DNA of 64,000 nt from Paenibacillus sp. FJAT-29882 (GTDB taxonomy: Bacteria; Bacillota; Bacilli; Bacillales; DSM-1321), in contig NZ_LMVB01000003.1 in the NCBI RefSeq assembly GCF_001510645.1, positions 432,935-496,934 of the forward strand, written 5' to 3'. The notes under the pieces were generated by a model. That model saw only the letters and a list, made by a program, of their open reading frames with translations, did not search any database and was not told the origin of the DNA. This document shows, piece after piece, positions 35,648 through 43,981 of this stretch (its first letter is position 1; each line of letters starts with the position of its first letter). The position numbers and the translations under genes are program-made.

Positions 35648-36254
35648 GTATGAACACCTCTTTCTGTATGAATGATTGATGTGAGATCCCTCTCCAAAAT
35701 ACTGTCCAAGAGGCCGCTAATTTAGCCTTCAACCGTTTGTCATCATTGCCGTATACAAGCTCTAGCATAATGGAATCGACTACACCTAAGAAAGCAAAGG
35801 TCGGCGTTATTGCTTCATCACAGACGATTAATTTAGCGTTGATCCAATCCTGAAATTTACTTTCCAGCATCGTCTGTAGCTTTTCCTCGATATCGATTAC
35901 TTCCGCTTCGATTGCTTGTGCAAGATGTGCAGGCGGAAAAAAAGACATGCGTAGCCAAAACTTTAACTGTTCACTTTTTTGAAAATCTTCGATGACCAAT
36001 TGTAGAAACTCGTATAAATCTTTTTCCGGATTATTTGAACCAACTTTACTGAAATATTGTCGCTTTGAAGATAGCTCTGTCTGTTTCGCATCACGTAAAA
36101 CTTGAAGAAAAAGATCATCCTTACCTTTAAAATGGGCGTAAATGGATTGCTTTTTCATGCTGACTTCTTCAGCTATAAGAGAAAGGGATGCACCTTCATA
36201 CCCATGAATTGTGAAATATTTTAAAGCGGCCTCCTTAATTTCATTGGTTTTCAA
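35631..36254 (-). CDS. TetR-family repressor, partner of the MFS gene
   Basis: A 207-residue TetR protein with helix-turn-helix at about 8-52 (TIHGYEGASLSLIAEEVSMK KQSIYAHFKGK, reading across). TTG at 36254 is used because AGGTGATAGTA precedes it; in-frame codons up to 36263 lie inside that site. A perfect 18-bp palindrome sits 17 bases upstream and is the obvious operator. First gene of the tetR-mfs operon. Confidence 0.83.
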   Translation of the reverse strand: MKTNEIKEAALKYFTIHGYEGASLSLIAEEVSMKKQSIYAHFKGKDDLFLQVLRDAKQTELSSKRQYFSKVGSNNPEKDLYEFLQLVIEDFQKSEQLKFWLRMSFFPPAHLAQAIEAEVIDIEEKLQTMLESKFQDWINAKLIVCDEAITPTFAFLGVVDSIMLELVYGNDDKRLKAKLAASWTVFWRGISHQSFIQKEVFIHEETN

Positions 36255-36270
36255 TACTATCACCTCGAAT

Positions 36271-36288
36271 CTAACGAACGTTCGTTAG
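36271..36288. promoter_or_regulatory. Perfect 18-bp palindromic operator
   Basis: CTAACGAACGTTCGTTAG is its own reverse complement and lies immediately upstream of the TetR start. The GTTAG continues into another TTAG, possibly extending the site. Confidence 0.75.
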
Positions 36289-36549
36289 TTAGTTTAGCAA
36301 ATAAAGGAAGTATAAACAAGTGGAAAATTATATTTAGAGGGAAATATAATTTAAATATATTTCACTATATTAAGCGGCATAAAAGTGTTAACGACCAAAA
36401 CGAATGAACAATGCTTATGAGATGCCGATTCCGTGTCTTTTGGGTTGTAGTTTGTGGTTGAGTTGTGTTTCGTTGACATTTACACTACTTTAATATATTA
36501 TTAATTCGAGATAAATAAATTAACGATAAAAAAGGAGAGTTACAATATA

Positions 36550-37182
36550 ATGAACGTATTAGTAGTAAAAGCAAATAACCGTCCAGCAACAGATGCTGTA
36601 TCAAGTAAAATGTATGAAACTTTCATGGAGAACGTAGAAGGTGTTAACGTAACAACTTACGATGTATTTGCAGAAGATATGCCTTACTTTGGTCAAGATT
36701 TATTCAACGCCTTCGGTAAACTAGAATCAGGCGAAGAAATGACAGACGTAGAACAACGTATTTTAGCTGCCAAACAAAAAGCAATGGATGCATTAACTGC
36801 AGCAGACGTAGTTGTATTCGCATTCCCATTATGGAACTTAACAATCCCAGCTAAATTACAAACTTTTATCGATTATGTATACCAAGCTGGTTTCACATTC
36901 AAATACGACGAAAATGGCCAGTTAGTAAGCTTAATGACTGACAAAAAGGCCGTTATTCTAAGTGCACGTGGTGGCGTGTACTCAACACCAGAAGCAGCAC
37001 CTATGGAAATGGCTGCTAACTATATTAAAAATGTTGTTGGTGGCGTATTCGGTATGGCGATTGAACAAGAAGTTATTATTGAAGGTCACAATGCAATGCC
37101 AGGTCAAGCTGAAACAATTATCGCTGAAGGTTTAACAAAAGTTGCAGCTGTAGCAAAAAATCTTTCAGCAGTGACGGCTTAA
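36550..37182 (+). CDS. azoR: FMN-dependent NADH-azoreductase
   Basis: A 210-residue flavodoxin-fold enzyme of the AzoR family (B. subtilis AzoR1/AzoR2). FMN-binding regions are visible in FAFPLWNLTIPAKLQTFIDY and LSARGGVYS. It reduces azo dyes and quinones with NADH, which protects against electrophiles. The ribosome site AAAGGAGAG gives strong initiation at ATG 36550. It lies beyond the tetR-mfs operon and is read away from it; no regulator of the MarR/YodB type is seen beside it. Confidence 0.9.
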   Translation: MNVLVVKANNRPATDAVSSKMYETFMENVEGVNVTTYDVFAEDMPYFGQDLFNAFGKLESGEEMTDVEQRILAAKQKAMDALTAADVVVFAFPLWNLTIPAKLQTFIDYVYQAGFTFKYDENGQLVSLMTDKKAVILSARGGVYSTPEAAPMEMAANYIKNVVGGVFGMAIEQEVIIEGHNAMPGQAETIIAEGLTKVAAVAKNLSAVTA

Positions 37183-37253
37183 TAAATCTGTATAGATGAA
37201 ATCTTTGAAACGTATCATCGTTTTTGAAGATTTTCAAAACAAAGAAGGGTCTG

Positions 37254-37334
37254 ACCTCGTACTCTAAATCAGTAAGTAGTGTTTCATACACGTCTCTTAT
37301 ACTGTATTTAGTTGTAGCGGGGTCTGACCCTTTG
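37254..37334 (+). repeat. GGGTCTGACC repeat R4
   Basis: AAGGGTCTGACCTCGTACTC to AGCGGGGTCTGACCCTTTG, 81 bp, nearly identical in layout to R3 and R5. Confidence 0.75.
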
Positions 37335-37458
37335 TATTTATCCACTTCTTTTATTCTACGCAATTTAGCTTATACATAATTGTCTTATAATCCTCTTTAA
37401 AAGAAACTTAATTCTCAACAAAATTAAAATTGCTATCCATGCTTACTTCTTAAGGAAT

Positions 37459-37978
37459 TTTATCCCGCATTAACGGGCAGTAAGATCCCCATCTCAAGGC
37501 TTAGAGGAATCGAAGAAGCGTAGGTGGAGGACAACTGCCCAATCTAGTTGCGGCTCCTAGCCCGTCTGAGGTCATAAGCTGTAATACTCTGTGGCAAACT
37601 ACGCCACGCCGATTCCATCTCATCTTATGCTTGTCGGACTATCACAGGATGTGATGGCGTCTCTGTTGCTCACAGGACGTGAGCGATCTTAGGAGACGTT
37701 CCTTGTACCAGTCGCCTCACTTTTTGAAGTAAAAGTCCGATTGGTGAGATACAGTGAAACTTACCTTTGTGGTCTTCAAAGGTTTAGTTGAGGCCCACAG
37801 GATGTGGGTCACACAGACGAAGACATGAGGATGGGGCGCACTTAGTCTGTGAATCATTGAATCGGATTCGTACTGTCGATTGATCGAAGTCGTAGCGAAG
37901 ATCTTAGCGACAGTAGAACGGGACTAACAATCAGTGGGGGGATGAAGAAAATCCCCACTGATTGAAGTTTCACTTTAA
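37459..37978 (+). repeat. bcr1-like element, copy I (extra-long form, ~520 bp)
   Basis: Begins TTTATCCCGCATTAACGGGC and ends GAAGTTTCACTTTAA (3' target copy has one change). Besides the long cassette it carries 188 extra bases (37541-37728) inserted inside ACTGCCC|GTAAAAG. These contain ATCACAGGATGTGAT and CTCACAGGACGTGAG hairpins within a CGTCTC/GAGACG stem. The rest of 37183-38199 has R4 and no gene. Confidence 0.75.
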
Positions 37979-38199
37979 TAAACATTCTTTTAATGCTACT
38001 GGACAAGTGGTGAGTGAAAATGGTGTTTTAATCTACTAGACGACGTGTACATATTTGAGCTCGAATAGATCTAAAGCTTCCATTTTCCCGCTTAATTTGA
38101 TGGGAACATAAAAGGGTTCCTTCTTTCAAAACTAATTCTGATTCTTCCTTCATTGCATATAGTGTATATAGCAGCCTTGGTCAAACGAGGAGGAGAGCT

Positions 38200-39390
38200 A
38201 TGGAAGTTATTGTGAGAGAGGGAGATTCCCTTTGGGGTTATAGTCAGTTATTCGGTGTGAACGTCCAATTAATTGTTGATTCAAATCCAGATGTGAATCC
38301 GAGCCAACTTACGATTGGGCAGAGGATTAAGATACCAGGATATGTTACGGTTGATTATCGTGTGGTTGCTGGTGATTCATTGTGGTCGATTGCAAATCGG
38401 CGGCATATCTCGGTTGAATCCATTAAGCTTGTGAATGCAAATATAAATCCGAATGCCTTGCAAATCGACCAGGTGATACTTGTTCCATTACGAATTACTT
38501 GGCGGCTTGTTCAAGGGAAACAAAATTATGACTATGAAACAATGAAAAGAGATCTGACAAGGCTGCAGAATGTGTATCCTTTCATACAGATGCCTTCGAT
38601 TGGAAATTCGGTGCTGGGAAATGAAATTCCTGAAGTGTTAGTTGGGAGTGGGAATAAGCGGGTTCACTACAATGGGGCATTTCACGCGAATGAATGGATT
38701 ACGGCACCTGTTATTATGACGTTTCTCAATGACTATTTACTGTCTTTGACAAACAACGTAGCGATACGTGGGCTTCATACATTCCCGCTTTATCAGGAAA
38801 CGATGTTGTCGATCGTGCCGATGGTGAATCCCGATGGAGTGAATCTTGTTTTGAAAGGACCACCATCCATTGAACCATATCAAACGAAAGTAGTTGAATA
38901 TAATAACGGCAATACTGATTTTAAAAGTTGGAAAGCGAATATAAACGGAGTCGATTTGAATGATCAATTTCCGGCAGAGTGGGAAAAGGAAAAAGCACGG
39001 CGCAGGGATCGTCCTGGACCACGAGACTATCCGGGCGAAAGTCCACTATCAGAGCAAGAAGCAATCGCGATGGCTGCTTTGACGAGGAAGCGGGACTTTC
39101 AAAGAGTCCTTGCTTTTCATACACAAGGTAAAGTCATTTATTGGGGATTTGAAAATTTAGAACCGCCTGAATCGGAAACCATCGTGAAAGAATTTAGCAG
39201 AGTAAGCGGCTACGAACCAGTTCAAACCATTGATAGCTATGCAGGCTTCAAGGATTGGTTTATTCAAGATTGGCGTAGACCGGGATTTACCGTAGAGCTT
39301 GGCATGGGGATCAACCCGCTGCCACTATCACAGTTCGATGAAATATATGAAGATACACTCGGGATTTTGCTCGCTGGTTTGTATATGTAG
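38200..39390 (+). CDS. Gamma-D-glutamyl-meso-diaminopimelate peptidase (LysM2-M14)
   Basis: 396 residues: two LysM domains (about 2-45 and 50-96) and an M14 zinc carboxypeptidase-like domain (about 105-395). Zinc ligands are expected in the HxxE motif FHANEW and in LAFHTQGK; the catalytic glutamate is in TVELGMG. Domain order matches Bacillus endopeptidase I (YqgT and relatives), which cleaves gamma-D-Glu-mDap bonds in peptidoglycan, in sporulation or wall recycling. ATG 38200 follows GGAGGAG. Monocistronic. Confidence 0.85.
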   Translation: MEVIVREGDSLWGYSQLFGVNVQLIVDSNPDVNPSQLTIGQRIKIPGYVTVDYRVVAGDSLWSIANRRHISVESIKLVNANINPNALQIDQVILVPLRITWRLVQGKQNYDYETMKRDLTRLQNVYPFIQMPSIGNSVLGNEIPEVLVGSGNKRVHYNGAFHANEWITAPVIMTFLNDYLLSLTNNVAIRGLHTFPLYQETMLSIVPMVNPDGVNLVLKGPPSIEPYQTKVVEYNNGNTDFKSWKANINGVDLNDQFPAEWEKEKARRRDRPGPRDYPGESPLSEQEAIAMAALTRKRDFQRVLAFHTQGKVIYWGFENLEPPESETIVKEFSRVSGYEPVQTIDSYAGFKDWFIQDWRRPGFTVELGMGINPLPLSQFDEIYEDTLGILLAGLYM

Positions 39391-39409
39391 AAGTAGGAGG
39401 GGGTCTTAT

Positions 39410-39499
39410 AAGGGTCTGACCTCGCACTCTAAAACAGTATGAAGTGTTGCATACACGCATCTTTACTGTATTTAGTTGTTGCGGGGTCTGACCCTTTGC
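39410..39499 (+). repeat. GGGTCTGACC repeat R5
   Basis: AAGGGTCTGACCTCGCACTC to TGCGGGGTCTGACCCTTTG, 90 bp, with GAAGTGTTGCATACACGC between. It fills the gap downstream of the M14 gene. Confidence 0.75.
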
Positions 39500-39706
39500 T
39501 TTGGGACAACGCTCCTGTTTTGCGTTTTCAGAAAGAAGCTAATAAAAAGATGAAAGTTTTTCTTGATCTAGTCTATCCGACTTTGACTATTCAGCTTATA
39601 AAGTAGTTGAATAACTAGTTTCACCCGCTAATTGCTGTAATTCATGGATAATAGTCCGAACCGGTTGTTCAATTTTTAAATAGGATAGTGGAAAAGGGGG
39701 AAAAGG

Positions 39707-40543
39707 ATGGTATTTAAAATGACATATGATCAAAGGAATTTAGCTAATATTAACAAACTAGCAAACAACACAAAAAAAGCCGCCTTACAATGGTACCAGT
39801 ACTGTAGTGAACAGGAAATTGACCTGTTAATTTATGAAACGACAAGAACGTTGGAAGATCAAGCAAGGAACTATCGATCAGGCGCTTCACAAACAATGCG
39901 ATCCTATCATTTGGTAGGGCAAGCGCTGGACTTCGTACCAGTTAAAGACCGTAAGACCATCTGGAATGGATTTGGCTCGCCAAAAAATAAAAAGGCCATC
40001 GCAAAGGCGAAGCAACTAAGGTCTACGTGGGGCGGAGATTGGACGACACTTGTCGATAAGGTCCATCTGCAATATGAATATAGAGGATACGGCACAGATC
40101 CTTTTGGCAGTGGGCAAGAAGCAGTCACTGTTCCAAGTCCAATAAATGTAGGAAGCAAAACAATTATGAACATACAAGAAACAGTAAATAGTCGGTATGG
40201 AACCGGACTGAAAATGGATGGAAAATATGGGCCTGCCACAAAAAAGGCGCTTATAAAAGGCTTCCAAACAGAATTAAACAAGCAATATAAGGCAGGGCTT
40301 ACGGTTGACGGAATTTGGGGGCCAAAAACAAAAGCTATCGTTCGAGTTGTTAAAAAAGGGGCAAGAGGCAATATCACTTACATTCTTCAATCCACACTCT
40401 ACCTCGGAGGTTTTGATCCACGAGGCATAGACGGCATTTTTGGAACAAACACGGAAATGTCCGTAAAGAGCTACCAAAGATCGAAAAACCTTACACAAGA
40501 TGGAATGGCAGGACGTAACACATGGGCCAAGTTATTTGAATAA
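39707..40543 (+). CDS. M15-type D,D/L,D-peptidase with two peptidoglycan-binding domains
   Basis: 278 residues. The N-terminal M15 peptidase (about 10-135) has the zinc motif SYHLVGQALDF and second histidine in VHLQYEY. Two PG_binding_1 domains follow (about 150-210 and 215-278; NSRYGTGLKMDGKYGPATKK, GFDPRGIDGIFGTNTEMSV). Similar to phage endolysins and Bacillus CwlK/VanY-type enzymes that cut cross-bridge or stem peptides. No signal peptide, so export route is unclear; a phage origin is possible but no phage genes are adjacent. ATG follows GGGGG by 6 bases. Confidence 0.82.
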   Translation: MVFKMTYDQRNLANINKLANNTKKAALQWYQYCSEQEIDLLIYETTRTLEDQARNYRSGASQTMRSYHLVGQALDFVPVKDRKTIWNGFGSPKNKKAIAKAKQLRSTWGGDWTTLVDKVHLQYEYRGYGTDPFGSGQEAVTVPSPINVGSKTIMNIQETVNSRYGTGLKMDGKYGPATKKALIKGFQTELNKQYKAGLTVDGIWGPKTKAIVRVVKKGARGNITYILQSTLYLGGFDPRGIDGIFGTNTEMSVKSYQRSKNLTQDGMAGRNTWAKLFE

Positions 40544-40549
40544 TATTTG

Positions 40550-40614
40550 CTAGAAAAGAGGTTATCTAAAAAAGGATCTAACCCTTTCGTTACGTTACAG
40601 CCTCTTTTCTAGTT
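40550..40614. terminator. Terminator enclosing a repeat fragment
   Basis: CTAGAAAAGAGG (40550-40561) pairs exactly with CCTCTTTTCTAG (40601-40612). The loop holds a degenerate GGGTCTGACC repeat end (AAAGGATCTAACCCTTTCG). The rest of 40615-41046 shows no convincing gene. Confidence 0.6.
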
Positions 40615-41046
40615 TAAAGAATGATAATGGATACCTCGGAAAGCAGTTCTAACTGAAGTGGCTTCCCCCTGATATTGTGATCATATGGGAGAATATGCGT
40701 CAAACCAAGATCATTCATTAAAAAAAAACACTTGAATTCCTTTACAGTTCAGGCTAAAGAAACACAAAGTCAATCATACGACAGTATTCGATATATGAAA
40801 AAAAGTAATATTGAACTATACCTTGACTACTTTACATACAGAAATTCCTTCGTATCACCCTCCGTCAGATCACTCGGTATCAAGTCCTTCATATAACCAA
40901 GCATTTCTGTCACCATAGATTAAGCCCAAAAAGCTAGGATTCAGGTGACTATAGAAAAACATATAATAAAACATTATAATAGGAAAAAAACGTAAAAAGG
41001 CTATCTAGAATGAATAAATAGTAATGGAAAGGAACGGTATTTTTTC

Positions 41047-41748
41047 GTGATAAAGGTCTTGATCATTAGTTTTATTGTTATTGTGTTACTTGTTCTTGTT
41101 TATTCAGTGCTCCCGACGCTACTTATTCGGATCTGCAACTTGGGAATAATAAAGACAGTCCAAAGGGAAAATGGGATAGCTCTAACGTTTGATGACGGGC
41201 CTAATCCTCAATATACGCCCCTTTTACTAGATGTATTAAAAAGCTATGGTGTGAAGGCAACTTTTTTTGTAGTGGGCAGCAAGGTGAAAAGAAACCCTGA
41301 AATCATCAAACGAATGCATGAAGAAGGTCATACAATTGGGATCCATCATTACGATCATATTTCAAGCTGGTTGATGTCCCCAGTTAAATTAAAGGACCAG
41401 CTTATTAGAACGGAAAAAGCAATAAATGAATGCACACATGAGAAGGTTACTCTTTATCGGCCACCTTGGGGGCATTTTAATCTGTTTACATTATGGGGAA
41501 GTAAGAAGTATAAGGTCATCATGTGGTCGAATATTTTTGGAGATTGGAAGGTAGAGACGTGTAAACAAGAATTACTCGATCAATTACGAAACACGACGGC
41601 AGGAGGCTCTATTCTTCTGCTTCATGACTGTGGCGAAACATTTGGTGCGGATCAAGAAGCACCGCACTATATGCTCGAAAACTTAGAAATTTATCTTAAG
41701 GAAATGACAGAAAAGGGAAGGCGTTTTATCACACTAAGCGAATTATAA
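41047..41748 (+). CDS. Membrane-anchored polysaccharide deacetylase (NodB fold)
   Basis: A 233-residue protein with an N-terminal anchor (about 3-22) and a NodB domain: catalytic and metal aspartates in LTFDDGPNP, the HxxxxH metal motif in GIHHYDHIS, and RPPWG. It should remove acetyl groups from a wall or surface glycan outside the membrane. GTG start at 41047; the ribosome site GGAAAGGAACGG is moderate. Followed after 15 bases by a DedA gene and then a glycosyltransferase, so an envelope operon is likely. Confidence 0.85.
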   Translation: MIKVLIISFIVIVLLVLVYSVLPTLLIRICNLGIIKTVQRENGIALTFDDGPNPQYTPLLLDVLKSYGVKATFFVVGSKVKRNPEIIKRMHEEGHTIGIHHYDHISSWLMSPVKLKDQLIRTEKAINECTHEKVTLYRPPWGHFNLFTLWGSKKYKVIMWSNIFGDWKVETCKQELLDQLRNTTAGGSILLLHDCGETFGADQEAPHYMLENLEIYLKEMTEKGRRFITLSEL

Positions 41749-41763
41749 GTAGATGAGGGTTAT

Positions 41764-42363
41764 ATGAATATTGATACGATTTTACATTATATAGATTTAT
41801 ACGGATATTTGATTATTTTTCTGTTTTTATTTTTTGGAATTGTAGGGATTCCTGCTCCCGAAGAATCATTGCTATTTTTAATTGGCGTTCTGATTGTTCA
41901 CCATAAGCTTAGTTTTGGTTGGGCTGTAGTAAGTTCCATTTCTGGCGCGTTTATTGGCATGCTTACAGCGTATGTATGTGGCAAATACATTGGTCTCCCA
42001 TTTATCAATAAATACGGCAAGTACGTGGGGATAACCAACGAACGACTAGGGAAAGCGAGTAGTAAATTTACGAAAAATGGATACAAAACAATCTTGTTTG
42101 GATTTTATCTTCCGGGTTTACGTCAAATAAATCCGTATTTTGCGGGTATTTCCCATATACGTTTTGGCGGATATCTCTTATTTTCGCTGATCGGCTCGAT
42201 TCTCTGGACCGTTCCATTCATCGTTGCTGGGTATTATATTGGTGGTACTTTTCCGATTAATCCTGCCTATGTGCCCTATTTAGGCGTTTTGTTCTTAGCT
42301 CTTTTTCTATTATATGTTTCATTTAACTTTGTTAAAAAGAAGCTGAAATCCAGAAATAGGTAG
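41764..42363 (+). CDS. DedA-family membrane protein
   Basis: 199 residues with about five hydrophobic segments. Family signatures: GIPAPEESLLFLIGVL near the start, YGKYVGITNERLGKAS, then the membrane-embedded FYLPGLRQINPYFAGISH carrying the functional arginine, and SLIGSILWTVPFIVAGYYIG. DedA proteins are thought to flip lipids (undecaprenyl phosphate or phospholipid) with proton coupling. GATGAGGG lies 4 bases before ATG 41764. Middle gene of the deacetylase-DedA-glycosyltransferase operon. Confidence 0.85.
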   Translation: MNIDTILHYIDLYGYLIIFLFLFFGIVGIPAPEESLLFLIGVLIVHHKLSFGWAVVSSISGAFIGMLTAYVCGKYIGLPFINKYGKYVGITNERLGKASSKFTKNGYKTILFGFYLPGLRQINPYFAGISHIRFGGYLLFSLIGSILWTVPFIVAGYYIGGTFPINPAYVPYLGVLFLALFLLYVSFNFVKKKLKSRNR

Positions 42364-42528
42364 TCGATCCAACGAATAAATACCCTACTAGTATCATTAA
42401 AAATTCATTTTAGCATGCCCTAAAAAATGATACATTGTAAGAGGAGAATGTCCTAAAAAATGTAGATCGTCTTTTTATGGTAAATGTATAATAGGATGGA
42501 TGGTTTATGAAATTAGGAGATGATATAT

Positions 42529-43665
42529 ATGAAAAAAATCTTGTTTTTACCTCTCTTACGAATGCAGTCTGGACACCACCAAGTGGCCGACGCGTTAATA
42601 GATATGTTAAAAATGAGGACAACTGAGGTTGTTCTTAAAAAAATAGATTTGTTAAGTTATACAAACGAATCGCTAGAGAAAATGATTTCCAATGGCTATC
42701 TAAATTGGATTCGGTATGCGCCTGAAACGTATAATCTTGCTTATAAGAATTTTTTCTATGTATCCCCTACAAAAATACATTTCTTTAAATGGTATCAACA
42801 TATATTCTTAAACAAAATGAAGCGATTGTTATCAGAGGAAAAGCCTGATTTAATTGTGTGTACACATGGCTTCCCTTCTTATCTACTAAGTCAGTTAAAA
42901 AGAAAAGGGAAATGTAACATCCCGACTATTAACGTGTACACTGACTTTTTTATCAATAATATATGGGGAAAGGAAGGCATTGATGTTCATTTTCTTCCTA
43001 GTCAAGAAGTGAAAGAATCCATGATAAGGAAGCATCAAATTCCGAATCAAAGCATGATTGTTACAGGGATTCCGGTACATGAAGAAATTATGACGACCGC
43101 TTGTATCCCGAAAAGCGTAAGCCGACCAAAGATCCTAATATCTGGGGGCAATAGCGGCCTTGGAGGGATATTAAAGCTATCTGAAGAGTTAAAGAAATCG
43201 AAAGGACTCGACTTCTATGTGCTTTGCGGCAATAATCGAAAGCTGTATGACGAAATCATTACCTGGAATTTAGATCATATTAAACCATTACCTTATTTAT
43301 CATCAAGATCAGAAATGAACAAGTTGTATGAAGAGGTAGATGCAATCGTTACGAAACCTGGTGGTGTCACCATTAGTGAAGCATTAAGAAAAAGACTGCC
43401 AATTTTTGTTCATGCGATGCTTCCTGGTCAAGAGGAAATCAATCTACGCTATTTAAAAGACTCGTCGCTTGTATTCGAACTTGATCATAAACAATCATTT
43501 GAAACGCAACTGTTTAGTATTTTCAATGATCATGAAAAAATGGAACGTTGGAATTTGGCTGTTGATTCGTATCATTTGGGACTAGAGCTGACAAGTGCGG
43601 AGTATATGGTGGAAGTTATGCAAGGGTTCCTTGACCTTAAATTGGAAGTAGGTACACATGCTTAA
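42529..43665 (+). CDS. MGDG-synthase-like glycosyltransferase (GT28; UgtP/YkoN type)
   Basis: 378 residues. An N-terminal MGDG_synth domain (about 10-170, starting LPLLRMQSGHHQVADALIDM) and a C-terminal GT28 domain (about 180-370) with the donor-binding motif TKPGGVTISEAL. Related enzymes transfer glucose or galactose from UDP-sugar to diacylglycerol or other lipids. ATG 42529 is nine bases after AGGAG; the ATG at 42520 touches it. Last gene of the envelope operon; a terminator at 43844 could close it after an inserted mobile-element remnant. Confidence 0.83.
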   Translation: MKKILFLPLLRMQSGHHQVADALIDMLKMRTTEVVLKKIDLLSYTNESLEKMISNGYLNWIRYAPETYNLAYKNFFYVSPTKIHFFKWYQHIFLNKMKRLLSEEKPDLIVCTHGFPSYLLSQLKRKGKCNIPTINVYTDFFINNIWGKEGIDVHFLPSQEVKESMIRKHQIPNQSMIVTGIPVHEEIMTTACIPKSVSRPKILISGGNSGLGGILKLSEELKKSKGLDFYVLCGNNRKLYDEIITWNLDHIKPLPYLSSRSEMNKLYEEVDAIVTKPGGVTISEALRKRLPIFVHAMLPGQEEINLRYLKDSSLVFELDHKQSFETQLFSIFNDHEKMERWNLAVDSYHLGLELTSAEYMVEVMQGFLDLKLEVGTHA

Positions 43666-43689
43666 TAGGTTTAAAAATCATGAATGAAC

Positions 43690-43843
43690 ATCTGGAAAGA
43701 AAGAGGACGCAATCGTGGGTAGGATGCCGTTATTGTCACTCGTGCTAGAAGAATTGGGGATTTCGCTCCCAGGTAAAATCTTTTTGAGTACAGACTTTTC
43801 CGAACGAGAAAGCCCACTTCTTCAGAGGTGGGATGGTAGTGAG
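43690..43843 (+). mobile_element. Solo right-end/omega-RNA-like remnant of an IS200/IS605 element
   Basis: The segment ends CCCACTTCTTCAGAGGTGGG ATGG (43813-43836), a hairpin like that closing the right end of the tnpB element at 45432-45453. It is preceded in both by a GCTCCC/TTTGGGAG-type block and a TTCCGAACGAGAAAG/TTTGCGAAAAAGAAT block. No tnpA or tnpB frame is left. It separates the glycosyltransferase gene from its terminator. Confidence 0.45.
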
Positions 43844-43888
43844 GTCGAAACAGGCATGTCTTAGACATGTCTGTTTCGATTTTTTTGT
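43844..43888 (+). terminator. Strong terminator, likely of the envelope operon
   Basis: TCGAAACAGGCATGTCT and AGACATGTCTGTTTCGA form a 17-bp stem (one mismatch) on a short loop, followed by TTTTTTT. Confidence 0.8.
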
Positions 43889-43981
43889 GCTTTAAATGAA
43901 CGTATTATTTGTAAGGGGAACACACGTTCGTTACAATTGAATTATGGAATGATTTAAATAATAAGAAAGGAGGAAAACACC

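Noticed and set aside
40827..40916. 29-codon minus-strand frame MVTEMLGYMKDLIPSDL
   Set aside because: Protein-like, but no ribosome site and no homolog known to me; kept out as a possible gene remnant.
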